Assembly: GCA_958298945.1 (NCBI GenBank)
Contig: OY282609.1
Coordinates: 63,522,220 to 63,586,219 of the forward strand
Source: Atherix ibis
Lineage: Eukaryota; Arthropoda; Insecta; Diptera; Athericidae
Reading direction: 5' to 3'
Length of the DNA: 64,000 bases
A program made the position numbers and the translations under genes. This document shows positions 34,307-46,699 of this stretch, piece after piece (the stretch's first letter is position 1; every line of letters starts with the position of its first letter). The notes beneath the pieces were generated by a model, which saw only the letters and a program-made list of their open reading frames with translations, was not told where the DNA came from and made no database searches.

Positions 34307-35087
34307 CGAGGTCTGTTCAAAAAGTATCGCAGATTTTGAATTTCCGCGTGTTACGTATATTCGATTTTCGATTTTTTGCGTCTCTCACTTATGCCGACAA
34401 ATTCGGTCATTTTGAATACTCAGTTAATTTTTGACAGCTGCTTTGCATTCCAAAAAAATGGATCAAAGAATCTGCATCAAATTGAGTGTGAAAACAAAAA
34501 ATTAATTGCGCGGACGCATGCCGAATGTTGACTGTGGCATATGGTGAAGCTAACTTGGATCGTTGGTACAAAATGTTCTCAGAGGGCCAAGAAGATGTGA
34601 ACGACGAAAAGCGTCGAAAAGCAGGGATGTGGTGCATCATGAGTTCTTGCCACAGGGTAGAACGGTTAATAAGAAATATTACCTGTAAGTTATGCGCAAG
34701 TTGCGCAAAGCAATCCGCCAGCAACGCCCGAATTTGTCGAAGAACAAAAAGTGGCTTTCGCACTATTATAACGCCCCTGCTCCCGCATCGTTGCTTGTGC
34801 GCGAATTTTTGGCCAAAAACAACACACTAATAATGCCGCAGCCACCGTATTTCCCAGATCTGGCCCCCTGTGACTTTTTCTTGTTCCCAAGCTACGATTG
34901 AGGAGATAAAGACGCCATCGAAGGAGGAGCTGAACAAGATCACAAAAAATAATTTTTTGAAGTGCTTCGAGGATTGGAAAAGACGTTGGCATAAGTGTAT
35001 AATATCTGGTGGGGATTACTTTGAAGGGAACAAAATAGATATTTATGAAAAACAACAAAATTTGCAATACTTTTTGAACAGACCTCC
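34307..35087 (+). mobile_element. Element A3, standard-structure copy
   Basis: The left end CGAGGTCTGTTCAAAAAGTA and the right end ...TTTTTGAACAGACCTC are flanked by TA at 34305-34306 and 35088-35089. Unlike A2, A4 and A5 it has ordinary short TIRs (about 20 bp), with the 5' leader on the left only and the transposase C-terminus reaching the right TIR. It therefore shows the ancestral layout. At 781 bp it is internally deleted. Confidence 0.9.
34458..35087 (+). pseudogene. Family-A mariner transposase, deleted
   Basis: The ATG at 34458 gives MDQRICIKLSVK; the frame then breaks and resumes as MLTVAYGEANLDRWYKMFSE, a helix-turn-helix start. A deletion removes the middle, including the first catalytic motif, and rejoins before VMRKLRKAIRQQRPNLSKNK. 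The second motif reads HYYNAPAPA, so its aspartate has become tyrosine; YFPDLAPCDFFLF retains the third. The C-terminal frame (CFEDWKRRWHKC, GGDYFEGNKIDIYEKQQ) has no stop before the terminal repeat and runs on to 35118 in flanking DNA. Confidence 0.87.
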
Positions 35088-35089
35088 TA

Positions 35090-35758
35090 TATATGCATTC
35101 AATTTTCTATATTTATGATTATATAGAACTGCATACGTAACATTAATACAAACATATTTAAAATTATGAATAGTCCGTAATTATTTTAATGTTATCCATA
35201 GTCATAAAAACTGTTACATTATAGCATAAGCAGTGAATCAATTTATTATTATTCAAATCGGTATTTATATCTGATATTTATTGTTACAATTATGGACTAT
35301 AAAATATAGTAAGCAAAGAAGCAATATACCGCAAATTTCAGTAAAGTTCATTGATATATTGTAGTTTGTTATTATAATATTGCTCAACATAACTTTTCCG
35401 CACATAGTAATAATAGTGATAGTATTTGATTTTAGTGGTAACTATTACGGAATGGGTTAAAGTGAAGATCAAATATCATACATTTCTATAGTTTACTCGA
35501 TTCAATTAAACACATTCCATCTAATTGTTTGGGCTAATCGAGCAATATTAATGCCGAACGTGAACTGGTCAATATTTGAATTTTGATATTCGATTTGTAT
35601 AATGGAGATTCATAAACCATATGCACGTGACGTTATCGTATCTGAATCAATTCTCTATAGTATCAATATTATACGAGTTTGAATATTAACGTTATGTAAA
35701 TTCAAGTATGCTTGTTCTCAATAAATATAATACAATATTATTTACATATACACGTATG
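35090..35758. other. AT-rich DNA, no recognised gene
   Basis: No element ends or coding recognised. Confidence 0.45.
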
Positions 35759-35760
35759 TC

Positions 35761-36934
35761 CGAGGGTCATTCAAAAAGTACTTAGCCTACAAAAGAAAAA
35801 CGAAAATTTTGGAAAGGTGGAACTTTTTATTCTTTTTCCACATAATCTCCTTCAAGCTCGATACACTTGGCCCAGCGATGCTCTAACTTTTTTAACCCGT
35901 CCAAAAAATACATTTTCTTGAGGGAAGCAAAATAGGCCGCCGTGGCGACGATGACCTCCTCATTCGACCCAAATCTATTCCCGGCGAGTGATTTTTTCAG
36001 GTTTGGAAACAAAAAGTAGTCACAGGGGGCCAAATCTGGAGAGTACGGTGGATGGGGCAGCAATTTGTAGCGCAATTCGAACAATTTGGCCATGGTGACG
36101 GCGGAGGTGTGAACCGGCCGCTTTTTCTTCAATTCGACGTCAAATCGGCCCAATAAGTCAGAGGTAATCGATGTGGATCACACCTTGTGAATCCCAGAAA
36201 ACGGTGGCCATCACCTTTCCGGCCGATCGAACAGTCTTCGCCTTCTTCGGAGCACGTTCGCCGGGTGAAGTCCACTGTTTCGACTGTTCCTTGGTCTCTG
36301 GTGTGTACCAATAAATCCATGTTTCGTCGACGGTCACAAAACGACGCAAGAACTCTGCTGGATTGCGCTGAAACAGCGCCAAACACGTCGCTAATGTGGT
36401 CTCACGGTTGCGCTTGTTTCCCGTTGTGAGCAAACGCGGCACCCATCGCACCGACAGCTTTCTCATGCCCAGTTCTTCGTGTAGAATATGATGCACCGTT
36501 CCTACTGCGATCGACGGTCTGCCAACACGAGATCGTGGACTTTTTTAACGTTTTCCTCCGTAGCAGCCGTTTTCGGGGCACCTGGGCGTGGCTCATCAAA
36601 AACCGACGTGCGGCCACGAACAAACTCGTTGAACCAATTCTTGACGGTCACCATCGAAGGGGAAGAGTCACCATACACAGCATCCAAGCGATCTTTGATT
36701 TCGCTGCGCGTTTTCCCTTCCAAAAACAAGAATCTAATCACCGAACGATATTGTTCTTTTTCCATTTTTGTGCAACCGACCGGACCGACACGCTCGCTTT
36801 CAAAGGCTCTCAAAACAAAACTAATGAAGGGAATCGACTGAAACTTTGACAGTAAGCTACTAAAAGAATGTAATGCACGATGGTAACAGCAGTTCATCGG
36901 GCGGTGAGGCTAAGTACTTGTTGAATGACCCTCG
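35761..36934 (-). mobile_element. Mariner D3, internally deleted
   Basis: The left terminus CGAGGGTCATTCAAAAAGTA starts at 35761, preceded by TC rather than TA. The right terminus ends at 36934 before TA (36935-36936). Colinear with D1 and D2 except for three internal deletions. Confidence 0.92.
35827..36765 (-). pseudogene. Irritans-type transposase of D3, deleted
   Basis: The start codon is present at 36765 (MEKEQYRSVIRFLFLEGKTR). A deletion after LADRR removes KVQEIAETVG and shifts the frame. The next block has MRKLSVRWVPRLL and VTVDETWIYWY (first aspartate). Two further deletions remove LEKGKTITGRYYAD and then the segment with the second catalytic aspartate: RP is joined directly to VHTSAVTMAKLFELRYK. 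YSPDLAPCDYFLF and the C-terminus ELEGDYVEKE remain. Inactive. Confidence 0.92.
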
Positions 36935-37126
36935 TATGTATGGTATAAATATGTAGGAAACTGAAAAAAATATACATTTTTCTCTCATAAAAATTATTGT
37001 TTGATGAAATTAATCGAATTAGTAGTAAATTTTATCTGTCATATACTAAGTAAGTAGTTGATATTATACTTTAAGTGATTTATGTTTGCAATGTATTTAT
37101 TCATTATTTTATTTTGTATTGAATTG

Positions 37127-37243
37127 ATTGTATGAAACTGAATTTGAATTTATTCATTCAAAATCTTATTAACATTGAACTAAATTTTTAATTTTTAAAA
37201 TATTTTAATTCAAATTGAATGGTGAAGATATGATATTCCTGTC
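37127..37243. repeat. Second copy of the D2 leader insert
   Basis: The reverse complement of this segment matches the unique part of the 26987-27183 insert in D2 (CAGGAATATCATATCTTCAC ... CAGTTTCATACAATC) with few differences. It lies about 190 bp outside the 5' terminus of D3 and has the same orientation relative to the D element as in D2. Confidence 0.85.
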
Positions 37244-37560
37244 AAAATATACTAATAGAAAGTTTATATATTTATCATGGAATATAAATTGAAATATTTA
37301 AAAAAATTTTAAAAGACATTTTTTTACTCTTCTAATAACAAATTTATGTACTCGTACAATATATGTTAAAATAGATTTTTTATTTTGTTGCAAATTATGC
37401 CAGATCAAACATATACTTTTAGGGATTATGCAATAAATATCATATAAAAAATATAAACAATTATTTCTGTAAACATATATACAAATATAAAGATTTCATA
37501 ATAAAAAATTATGGAAATAAATTGAAAAAAACCATCTGTTTACACTTATACGAGTGTACA

Positions 37561-37592
37561 GATATATATATATATATGTATATATATATACT
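37561..37592. repeat. AT dinucleotide microsatellite
   Basis: An (AT)n run broken once by G (ATATATGTATATA). Confidence 0.9.
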
Positions 37593-40500
37593 TGTATAAT
37601 AGATAAATAATTGAAATTCTAATTAAAAAGTTTTTCGGCTTTTAAAAGTTTTTATTTGGTAATATAAATAATGGACAAATCCTTTTAAACTAGAAAATAA
37701 TCCTGTAAAATAATGAATTTCTGTTGAAAAATAAGTATAGTCAGTTTTATAATTATTCATGGGTGTAGTGCATAAAATTTAGTAAATATTTTATTTTGTT
37801 TTTATAAATTTTTATTTTTGTTTTTCATAAATATTTAATTTAGCCTAACTTTTGATATTGTAACCATTTTATTTATTTATATTTTAATTTTTTATTGACA
37901 TATTATTTTGTTACAAATTTAATATGAACTAAAATTTGACTAAAGAAAAATATAAACTAAAAGTTTATACTATAGGTAATGCCAATTTTACTACTATAAC
38001 CATTATTGCCATACCCATAACTCTTTCTACATAGTTTATTGCCATAAAAATTCCTTTTTAATGACGTCTAAAAGATACGCATAAAAGAAACTATTTTACA
38101 TGAGACAATAGTAAATAAAAAGCTATTATGTATTTTTAACGAAATTGTACTACTTTGTTCCTATAGCTACGAGGATGTGTTTTCTGTTCTTTTGATACTA
38201 TCAGCAGTCATATAAAATTAACTAATTTTATTGCCACTTCAGTAAAATATTTGTTTTTAAATTTTATTCAACATATTTTCAATTATATTCCAATAGCAAA
38301 CTTTTTAGTTTGTTAAATGCGCTCGAAGAAGAAGCTATGTTGGAACAGTATCAACTAAGATAATACCACGTTAATATTAACGAACTTGAGTAAAGCCTGC
38401 AATTAGAATTCATAAAGAAACATCTTAGTTTTCATGAATATTCCGACGCCCTAACGATCATTTACTCGTACTTTAGCCTGCATCTTCGGCAATAATAGTA
38501 GATGTGCCAAAGTGCACCGACGTTTACTGTGGGTACCTTACTTTGATATCATTAAAAGTACCCTATTTAAATAGGATGATTTTCTTACTATACTATAGCA
38601 GTGAGGTGTCCTACTGTATTGACGTTAAAAATTTAAGAAAAGTGCACTTTATTTATAATAATTTTTTTAAATTTATTCCAGATGCCGATATACCAGTTAC
38701 TCTACATTTCCATGTACTTGTTAAATATTTAATTTTGTTATTATAAACTTTTTGCGTTGTAATTACGAGACAATGCTATTATCTTTGTGATCCTTGAAGA
38801 TACCTTTTATACTGACAAACACCTTTTACGTCATATTAACTAGAAGTAGTCTAGAGGAAAGGATATGAAATTAAATACATAAATAGAATAAGAATAGAAA
38901 GGAAAGAGAAAACTACTGACAATAATGTAAATTATTTCTGAGTACTGTGTATATCAGTAAATACGAGTATCATCAGGATTTTTGCAAATTATTTTTGAAT
39001 ATTTATAACTAACAAGATTTTCATGGAATTTAACTTAGTAATGGCTCTTGAAATAAATTATCTTCCTGGAGGAATTTTCTACTTATGCTGTGGATATTTT
39101 ATATTCAAGAATATTCTTGACTTAGAATTGTAGAAATATTTTAATTTATAGCGCAATAAAAATACAACTGATAATCATATTTATAATATAAATGATCTAT
39201 GATAATAATTTTTCAAATGGAAATAATTTTAAATATTCCATTTCATAGGCTATAAAAATATTTTTTTAAAAAAAAACATCCGAAAAAGTAATTTTCTTCA
39301 ATTAATTTGAATTTATTATAAATTAAACTTTTTATAATTTTTAAATATGGCTTTTAGAAATATGCATTTTGTGTTAATGGTTGAAATTTTACATGCAAAT
39401 AAGAGAAATATGGAAAACAGTATTTATGGGTGGGTACTATCAATTTTGTTCAGAATTTATATTAAAATCATAGTAAATATTCTGTTTAATTTTAATCATA
39501 CTTGTGTATTCTAAAGATTTATAAACCATTAATTCCATATTAATTAGTGTAGACTAATTTTTAAGAAGAAACCAATCTTTATGCTGGATTAAATTCTGGG
39601 TCATCGAAAGGACTTGCACAAATCTGGATATTTGATTTCCATCTATTTAACTAACACATGTTACTGGACTAATTAACTGACAGCCTTTCTTTGTTACAAA
39701 CGTTTCATTTATTCTACTCACATTCTATTTTAGCGAATATTTTGCCTAAATAAGAATGGGTAAGGTGGACGAAAATTGTGGACAGTAAGTGGATGAATTT
39801 ATCCAATAGATAGACGAAAATACCTTCTATATTACAAAACTGCTCGAGATACTAGTCCTTGTTGGACTATGTGCCTACTAGCTCATTTCCAGATCGAAAT
39901 AAACCAAGTTTCCAAGCCTTGTTGTGCAACACCAATTAGCTTCGTTAATGTCAAAGTGACATGAGCAATCCGTTGTAATTCTAATTAAATTGGTTTCCTC
40001 CGAGCTTGTTTCATGCTTGAATAATTAAGTAAATTACATTTATTATAGTCTTGAAGTGTCTACAACTAAACAACTTGACGTATGGTAAAAGATTTTCCTA
40101 CAAATTCCATTTTAGGCAGATTCTTTGTGCAAGTTTATATTAATAGATGTAGAGTTGATTTCGGACATTTCTTTGGTATACGAGTATTACTTAACAATTA
40201 AAGATGCCCTTTTGAGTGATTATATAATTCATATGTGTAACGATGAGAAACAAGAAATTCAACAAATACTTGAATTTAAAATATTATTAAATTAAATTTT
40301 TTTTCTTAAAAATGAATAAGGCTTGTTTTAGCTATGGATATACTGAATACTTGCGGTAGGTATGGAGTTATAAAAACAGAAGTAGTTAAATCGTATTTGA
40401 ATATAAAAAAAAACTTATACCATTTGATTCTAGGTAAATCTAATCATGTCCATTCTACCGTAGACTATTCCAACAGGATTCATGGAAATTAAGATTTCAA

Positions 40501-41565
40501 CACAGGAAGCTCTCCTGTCGATCATTCAATGATTCTGTAAACACAATTTCCTTTGGTGTACATATGAGTGGATTTATTTTTGCCTTCCGTTACGGAGAGC
40601 CGTGTACTCATATGTGTGGATATATTGTATGTACACATAGTTTTTATGCGGACATATCATAGCTTGTCCTATTATAGAATATTTTTTCATGAACTGTTCT
40701 AAGCCAACTCGTACATGATTGTGTCGAGTACTTTATATCCTGTAGAGGACGTCATAAATGAATGTGGCCGATATACGAGTAGCCACTATAAACAGTAGTT
40801 GATTTTTACGTAAAGTACAAACTTCGTCCTGCTACTATATTTATTTTTTGTGTTCGCATTTTTTCATATTATTTTTCAATCCTATTTGTACATTTATCTA
40901 CCAAACTGTATGACATATGGAACCATTGGTGCAGCTCTGTAAATAGTTTGTATGCCTTTGATACAACTAATTGAATCGGTGGACATGTAAACAGTAATCG
41001 AAAATTGATTTTGTGATTGATACCACCAGCATAAGTATCGTACTCCCTTCTCTTCGGTATAAAGGATTAAAAAGCACTATGTTTGCTCAATAATGGAAGC
41101 CAGTTCAAATTGATTATCCACAATGATAAGTACATATGAGTTTTTTGGTATTTTTTATGTTTACATTTTAAACATTAATACAATTTTCATGAAAGTGAAT
41201 TGCATTGGCAATATTTTGATCCACAATTATTATAAATAGACGATGATTGCGATCACAATTATTGGTTATTTTTTAATATTGTAATGGAAATGTACACAAT
41301 ATAATATAATAAATCAAATTCATTTATAAAAAAATACATAACTTTCCTCCAATAATATATTCTGAGTGTGTAAATAAATTTTTTAATTATACAAATTTTG
41401 TTAATTTACTTTGCTTATTTTTTTAAATTATCAATTTTGTGTGTTTGTTTTATAAATAGACGTAAATCCTACGCTTATTTTGATAATATATTATTGCTGA
41501 GTACGCATTTAATAAAATCTAAAATTTTTTTTGTTATTCTTTTAATAGTTTACGACAATTTATAA

Positions 41566-42147
41566 CGAGGTATGTTCAAAAAGTATCGCGAATTTTGAAT
41601 TTCCGCGGGTTATGTGTGTCCGATTTTTAATTTTTTATGGCGTTATGTTGGTACTCATGTCTCTCACTTATGCCGAAAAGTTAAGCCATTTTGAAAGTTC
41701 AGTTAATTTTTGACAGCTTGCACATGTTTTGACTCGTTTTAGATTTTTGACCATTCCAATAAATGGATCAAAAAATCTATTTCGGGAACAAGGAAAAGTC
41801 ACTTGACTTTTGACAGAATCTGTTTTGGGAACAGCAGGGGCATTATCATGGTGCAAAAGCCAATTTTTGTTCTTTCACAAATCCGGGCGTTTCTAGCGGA
41901 TAACTTCGCGCAACTTGCGCATAACTTGATGCTGTTTTTGGTCGAAAATGGGCAAAAATCGAAGACGAGCCAAAACACGTGCAAGCAAAGCAGCTGTCAA
42001 CATTTAAATGAATTTTCAAAATGGCCGAACTTGTCGGCATAAGTGAGAGGCATGAGTACCAACATAACGCCACAAAACAAAATCAAAAATCGAATATACA
42101 TAACCCGCGGAAATTCAAAATGCTCGATACTTTTTGAACAGACATCA
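41566..42147. mobile_element. Element A4, short long-TIR derivative
   Basis: Termini CGAGGTATGTTCAAAAAGTA (left) and its complement ending CAGACATCA (right), with TA at 42148-42149; the left TA (41563-41564) is one base away. Both arms, about 195 bp each, are the family-A 5' leader in inverse orientation, and the left one continues into the start codon region ATGGATCAAAAAATCT. Only about 130 bp of transposase core remain between them (minus strand, around the MHHDNAPA motif, 41820-41930). At 582 bp it is MITE-like in size. Confidence 0.87.
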
Positions 42148-42149
42148 TA

Positions 42150-44260
42150 TATGAAAAAAACAAAAAAAATCTCTTGATTAAAATAATAAAATGGAAAATT
42201 CTTGAGCCCATCTAATTAACTAACATGACTTCTTCGTAATGGTGGAAACAAATGTAACTGACCCGTAATATATTTTTCTCCTAGAATAGGTTAATTGGAT
42301 ATTAAAAATTCCCAAAATCGTTATAAGCGAACAATTTTACGTCATATTATAAGTAAACATAAAATGACAAATATCATATTGAAATTTGAAATTTTTTTTA
42401 ATGACAATTTTAAATTGAGGTGGTGGAAATGAATTTTGTTAAAGTATTTATTTCATATATATGTAGATTCATTCAATTTTATTTCAACTTAATAGTAAGA
42501 ATTGATCAATTGAACTGCACAGCCCCCTGACTAAAATTTCGTTATAAGTAGTACTGGGCATCGAACAATATAATCCAATTCTAAACACCCACCTTCAAAT
42601 ATTCAGCCTCTTTTACACAAAATAGGCATCTGTATTGTAACGAAACTTATGGCTAACTAGCTAACTGCTCATCGTATATCTATAAATATTTTAGCCAATC
42701 TATCAATATTGGAATGCCTCTATACAGATTTCTATTCGAAACTATACTAGGTCACTATGGTTTCATGTATTTGCTCAAAATGGCCTGATACTCTTATAAA
42801 TCAAGTTTGATAGGATACACACTGACATATGCTGCCTTAAATATATGTGACAGTTTAATTCTCATGAAACATTCATTCAAATTTATGGGTTCGATACATC
42901 CAAATCGAAAATCCTTAACCAGAACAGAAATTGTATCATATAGACAAACTGAAATATTAGTTGGAGTGAAGGCAGAAGAAGTGGTGACATCAGTGGGGAA
43001 GTGGTAATATTACAAACTGCGGCAACAATGGCCTCTTGTAGGGACAGTGTTATGTTTCGCGACCAAGTCAATCCATTTTGTCGTCTGCCACTTGAACAGG
43101 ACTTGTATTCACATTTAACAAAGCCAACAAATACAAGTATAAGATCAGTTTAGAGGATAAAATTTGTAGATGGCTTGGGTAAAAACATCAATTCTAGCCA
43201 AATACGTATTATGTGCGCTCGTACGATGATTTAGCAGTAAATTAATACATGGCCAATGCTATATATAATAACACATACAAACATACAAACAATATATAGA
43301 AATGTAATTTTTTTTATCTACTATTTTAAATATACAACAATTTTTAGTCAATGCTATATATTTAAATAAGTTTTTAAACGAATGTTAAATAATCAATAAA
43401 TATTGGATGGTATTTTAATTTACTAGGAAACTTTTTTTTTGTGCGTGAATTCAATTATGTTAACAAATTATCATCGATTGCGACACGTTCAAATTTACTT
43501 AATGGCACAATGATGGAGAAAATTCTAGAAATGGCAACATTTTAAAATGTCATCGAAATTTGTTAAGATAACTGAGAATCGATAAATAAGCTACCACCTC
43601 CCTAAATATTGACGATTCGAAATTTCCAAATATTATTAGGGTAGTCTAATTTACCTTCGGTGGGTTTACCATCGCTTATTGTGTCATTGTGCTTTTATTG
43701 AAAATTCGGTAAAATTTTTCACCCACATTTTTCATGGTATAAAAATGTAAATGTAAATATTTATTTGACTACTTTTTTGCCTCTGCTAAATGAGTATAAT
43801 ATAATTTCTTCTATAAAACATAATTTATGTATTAAGCATTTTATGAAATATTCAGTAGTATATTTGTGAAACATTATATTTGAAACTCCTTAAAGCTTAT
43901 TAATTATTTTTCAAATTCTTTAACTTCTTGATTGTAGGAACTAATGAGCAACTTAACAAACACCTACAAATTCTAAGAAATTTTATGTTTTGAGGTATCA
44001 TGAAAAGAAAATTAGTAAAAGTATTTGGAAAGTTAGTCTTTATGTTTTTTATATTTTAGTAATTTATACAATTGAATAGAAAATCTTTGCTTAACTAAAA
44101 CAAGATCCATTCAAAGAATAATATAATTTAATAATGATATGTATCTATAAATATTATATTTAACATTGAGTTTATTCGTAAATAGAGATAAATATTTTAT
44201 ATAAAATAATTTACAAAATTTAACTGATAAATCCAATATAAAAACTTTGAATTGCATATT
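42150..44260. other. AT-rich DNA, no recognised gene
   Basis: 42530-43250 is less AT-rich and may be an old repeat, but I can match it to nothing. No gene is called. Confidence 0.4.
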
Positions 44261-44468
44261 AATACTTCCATGAGAGAGTTTGGTATTCCAAAAAAATTGA
44301 TCAGACTGATTACCATATGTTGACCATGACTTGTATGAGAGGAAGAGTAAAGGCAGCCCGATCACTTTCAGAGCCATTTAACATTTATAATGGGATCCGG
44401 AAAGGCTGCGTATGGGTAAACATGAGGAGTACCATCCAAACTAAAATGTTTAGCATACGCCGGCGACT

Positions 44469-44478
44469 TCGACACATA
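44469..44478. repeat. Left half of palindromic target site
   Basis: TCGACACATA. Together with TATGTGTCGA at 45380-45389 it reconstitutes, after removal of A5 and one TA, the 18-bp perfect palindrome TCGACACATATGTGTCGA centred on the insertion TA. Confidence 0.93.
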
Positions 44479-45379
44479 CGAGGTCTGTTCAAAAAGTATC
44501 GCGGATTTTGATTTCCGCGGTTTACGTATATTCGCTTTTCAATTTTTTATGGCGTTATGTTGGTACTCATGTCTCTCGCTTATGCCGACAAGTTCGGCCA
44601 TTTTGAATGTTCAGTTAATTTTTGACAGCCGCTTTGCTTGCACGTGTTTTGGCTCGTCTTCGATTTTTGCCCATTCCAAAAAATGGATCAAAGAATCTGT
44701 TTTGGAAACAAGAAAAGTAACAGGGGGCCAGATCTGGAGAATACGGTAGCTGCGGTATTTTAAGTGTATTGGTTTTGGCGAAAAATTCGCGTTTGAGCAG
44801 GAGTGTTATCATTGTGCAAAAGCCAATTTTCGTTCTTCCACAAATCCGGGCGTTTTTGGCGGATTGCTTTGCGCAACTTGCACATAACTTGCAGGTAATA
44901 TTCCTTATTTACCGTTCTACCCTGTGGCAAGAAGTTATGATACACCACGCCCCTGCAATCGAAGAAAACTGTAAGCAAAACCTTCACATTCGACCGAACT
45001 TGGCGCGCTTTTTTCGGTTTTGGCTCGTGCGGCAGCTTCCATTGGGAGGTTTGGTGTCCACGTCATAACCATAAACCCATGATTTGTCACCAGTTATGAC
45101 CCTCTGGAGCAAATTTGGGTCATCGCGGACAAAGTCCAACAGCTCTTTAGAAATGTTAATGCGTTGCTGTTTTTAGTCGAAAATGGGCAAAAATCGAAGA
45201 CGACCCAAAACACGTGCAAGCAAAGCAGCTGTCAAAAATTAACTGAACTCTCAAAATGGCCCAATTTATCACCATAAGTGAGAGACATGAGTACCAACAT
45301 AACGCCATAAAAAATCGAAAATCGAATATACGTAAACCGCGGAAATTCAAAATCCGTGATACTTTTTGAACAAACCTCG
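44479..45379 (-). mobile_element. Element A5, complete long-TIR derivative
   Basis: Flanked by TA (44477-44478 and 45380-45381). Inverted terminal repeats run about 198 bp (44479-44676 and 45182-45379) and both derive from the 5' leader of family A. The left arm extends further, into the transposase start codon and six codons (ATGGATCAAAGAATCTG, near 44683-44699), and is fused there to the DFFLFPK region of the transposase. The right arm is fused to codons for QHRIN. At 901 bp this is the best example of the rearranged form. Confidence 0.92.
44700..45181 (-). pseudogene. Family-A transposase core in A5
   Basis: Reverse-strand core from the QQRINI region to LAPC: VITGDKSW (first aspartate kept, but GDE is GDK), VLLTVFFDCRGVVYHNFLPQ, GRTVNKEYYLQVMCKLRKAI, NENWLLHNDNTPAQ (second aspartate kept) and PYSPDLAPCYF, where the third catalytic aspartate is tyrosine. 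An indel after the HND motif shifts the frame. The N-terminal DNA-binding domain is missing by construction. Non-functional; any mobility would have to be supplied in trans. Confidence 0.85.
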
Positions 45380-45389
45380 TATGTGTCGA
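45380..45389. repeat. Right half of palindromic target site
   Basis: TATGTGTCGA, the inverse complement of 44469-44478. Confidence 0.93.
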
Positions 45390-45965
45390 TAAGAAAGAAC
45401 TGTAGAGAAAAGCTCACCGGGATTGTAAAACAAGAGCCTATTTCCGTCAGTTTAAATTATTTAGCCCGAAAATGCTGATTATAACATCGAAGGTCGAAGT
45501 AATACTGTACAAGACACTATTGTTTCCAGTCCTCATATATTTTTTGGAAACTTGGGTTATCAGGTAAAACCATTGCGAAATCTTCCCCGCATTCGAGATG
45601 AAGGTTCTTCGTAGAACTTTTGGGCCACCTACATGAGGATGGACAATACAGTAGTCATATCAACAACGAGATATGGAAACGTTACAACACCCAAGTGGTT
45701 GTGGATAAAATTATACTCAATATGCTACGAGGGGCTGGACACTTCCTGCGTATGTATGAGAAAGATCCCGTCCGAAAAGTCTACAGTGGCTCCATTTACG
45801 ATTCCAGAAGATGAGGTAGGCTATGTCTTCGGTAGAGCAACGGTGTTAAACAAGACGCCAATAACATGCTGGGAGTGTCGAACTGAAAGACCCTACATGA
45901 ATTCAGACATCTGGAGTTATTTGATTCAGCAGGCCTAAACGGAACTCCTGGTTGTTGCGCTGTTA

Positions 45966-46690
45966 TGATTATATTTTACCTTAAAATCAGTAATTTCGTA
46001 TAAGATTGTTTTGAATATATGTTGGAGACACATTATATTGAGGCTAAGTACCGTATAATATTTCTAGAAAGTGAGTGTATCCGTTAAAAATACGGTAGAA
46101 TTATTTTGAGTTAACATCAAATTCATTTAAAGTGGATTCATGTTTTTTGTGCTTGGATTTAGTTTATTGAATATTCTTAAATTAAATTTTTATTTAAATA
46201 TATTACATTTTGGCTAGTATTTTTGGGTTTAAATAAAAAAAATCAGCAGAATTTGGAGCGATTATTCTACCGGCATATTTATTTTTTCGATTTGTTAGCT
46301 TCTAATAAAAACTGATCATATTGTTTTTTCCAAAAAATATTTTGCAAATCATCGAAAATTTTCATAATAGATCTTATATTGTATCGTTTTTTTAAACTTG
46401 ATTAAATTATTTTTAACTTTCCTTGATAAGGTGACATAGTATAATTTTTTTTATTATTAAGATTTTTAATTACAATAAATAACAATTTATTTTTCTGAAT
46501 AATTGTATTTTATACTTATTACATTTTAGGCAGGACGCCTATGAAATTGTCTTATAAATTACATGAGCCCGCTTTGCAATTTATTTAAAAAGCTTTGAGT
46601 TTTTATAAATTGGTTGTTCTTAAAAATAATCTTAGTAACTCGAAAAAGTTCATGGCGTTTTCGGACAGACAGAGTTAAAATTAAATAACT
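45966..46690. other. AT-rich spacer
   Basis: No gene or clear element terminus seen. Confidence 0.45.
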
Positions 46691-46699
46691 CAGTAACCA

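Larger units (their letters stand above)
36937..41562. other. AT-rich DNA, no recognised gene
   Basis: 4.6 kb without recognisable coding or transposon ends. It contains an AT dinucleotide microsatellite at 37561-37592 and the repeat copy at 37127-37243. Short frames such as 38504-38746 have no motif or splice context. Confidence 0.45.
44265..45965 (+). pseudogene. LINE reverse transcriptase, split by A5
   Basis: Upstream of A5: FGIPKKLIRLI, RGRVKAARSLSEPFNIYNGIR (44270-44400) and LAYAGDFDTY, the YADD box with the second position changed, immediately at the A5 insertion. Downstream (45382-45960): KVEVILYKTLLFPVLIY, ETWVI, MKVLRRTFGP, GHFLRMYEKDPVRKVYSG and SIYDSRR, which is the C-terminal region of an RTE- or related-type LINE polymerase (thumb and GHxxRM stretch). 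Between the RLI..NGIR block and YAGD about 60 residues are deleted, and several frameshifts and stops are present. No tail or target duplication is identified. Confidence 0.82.
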
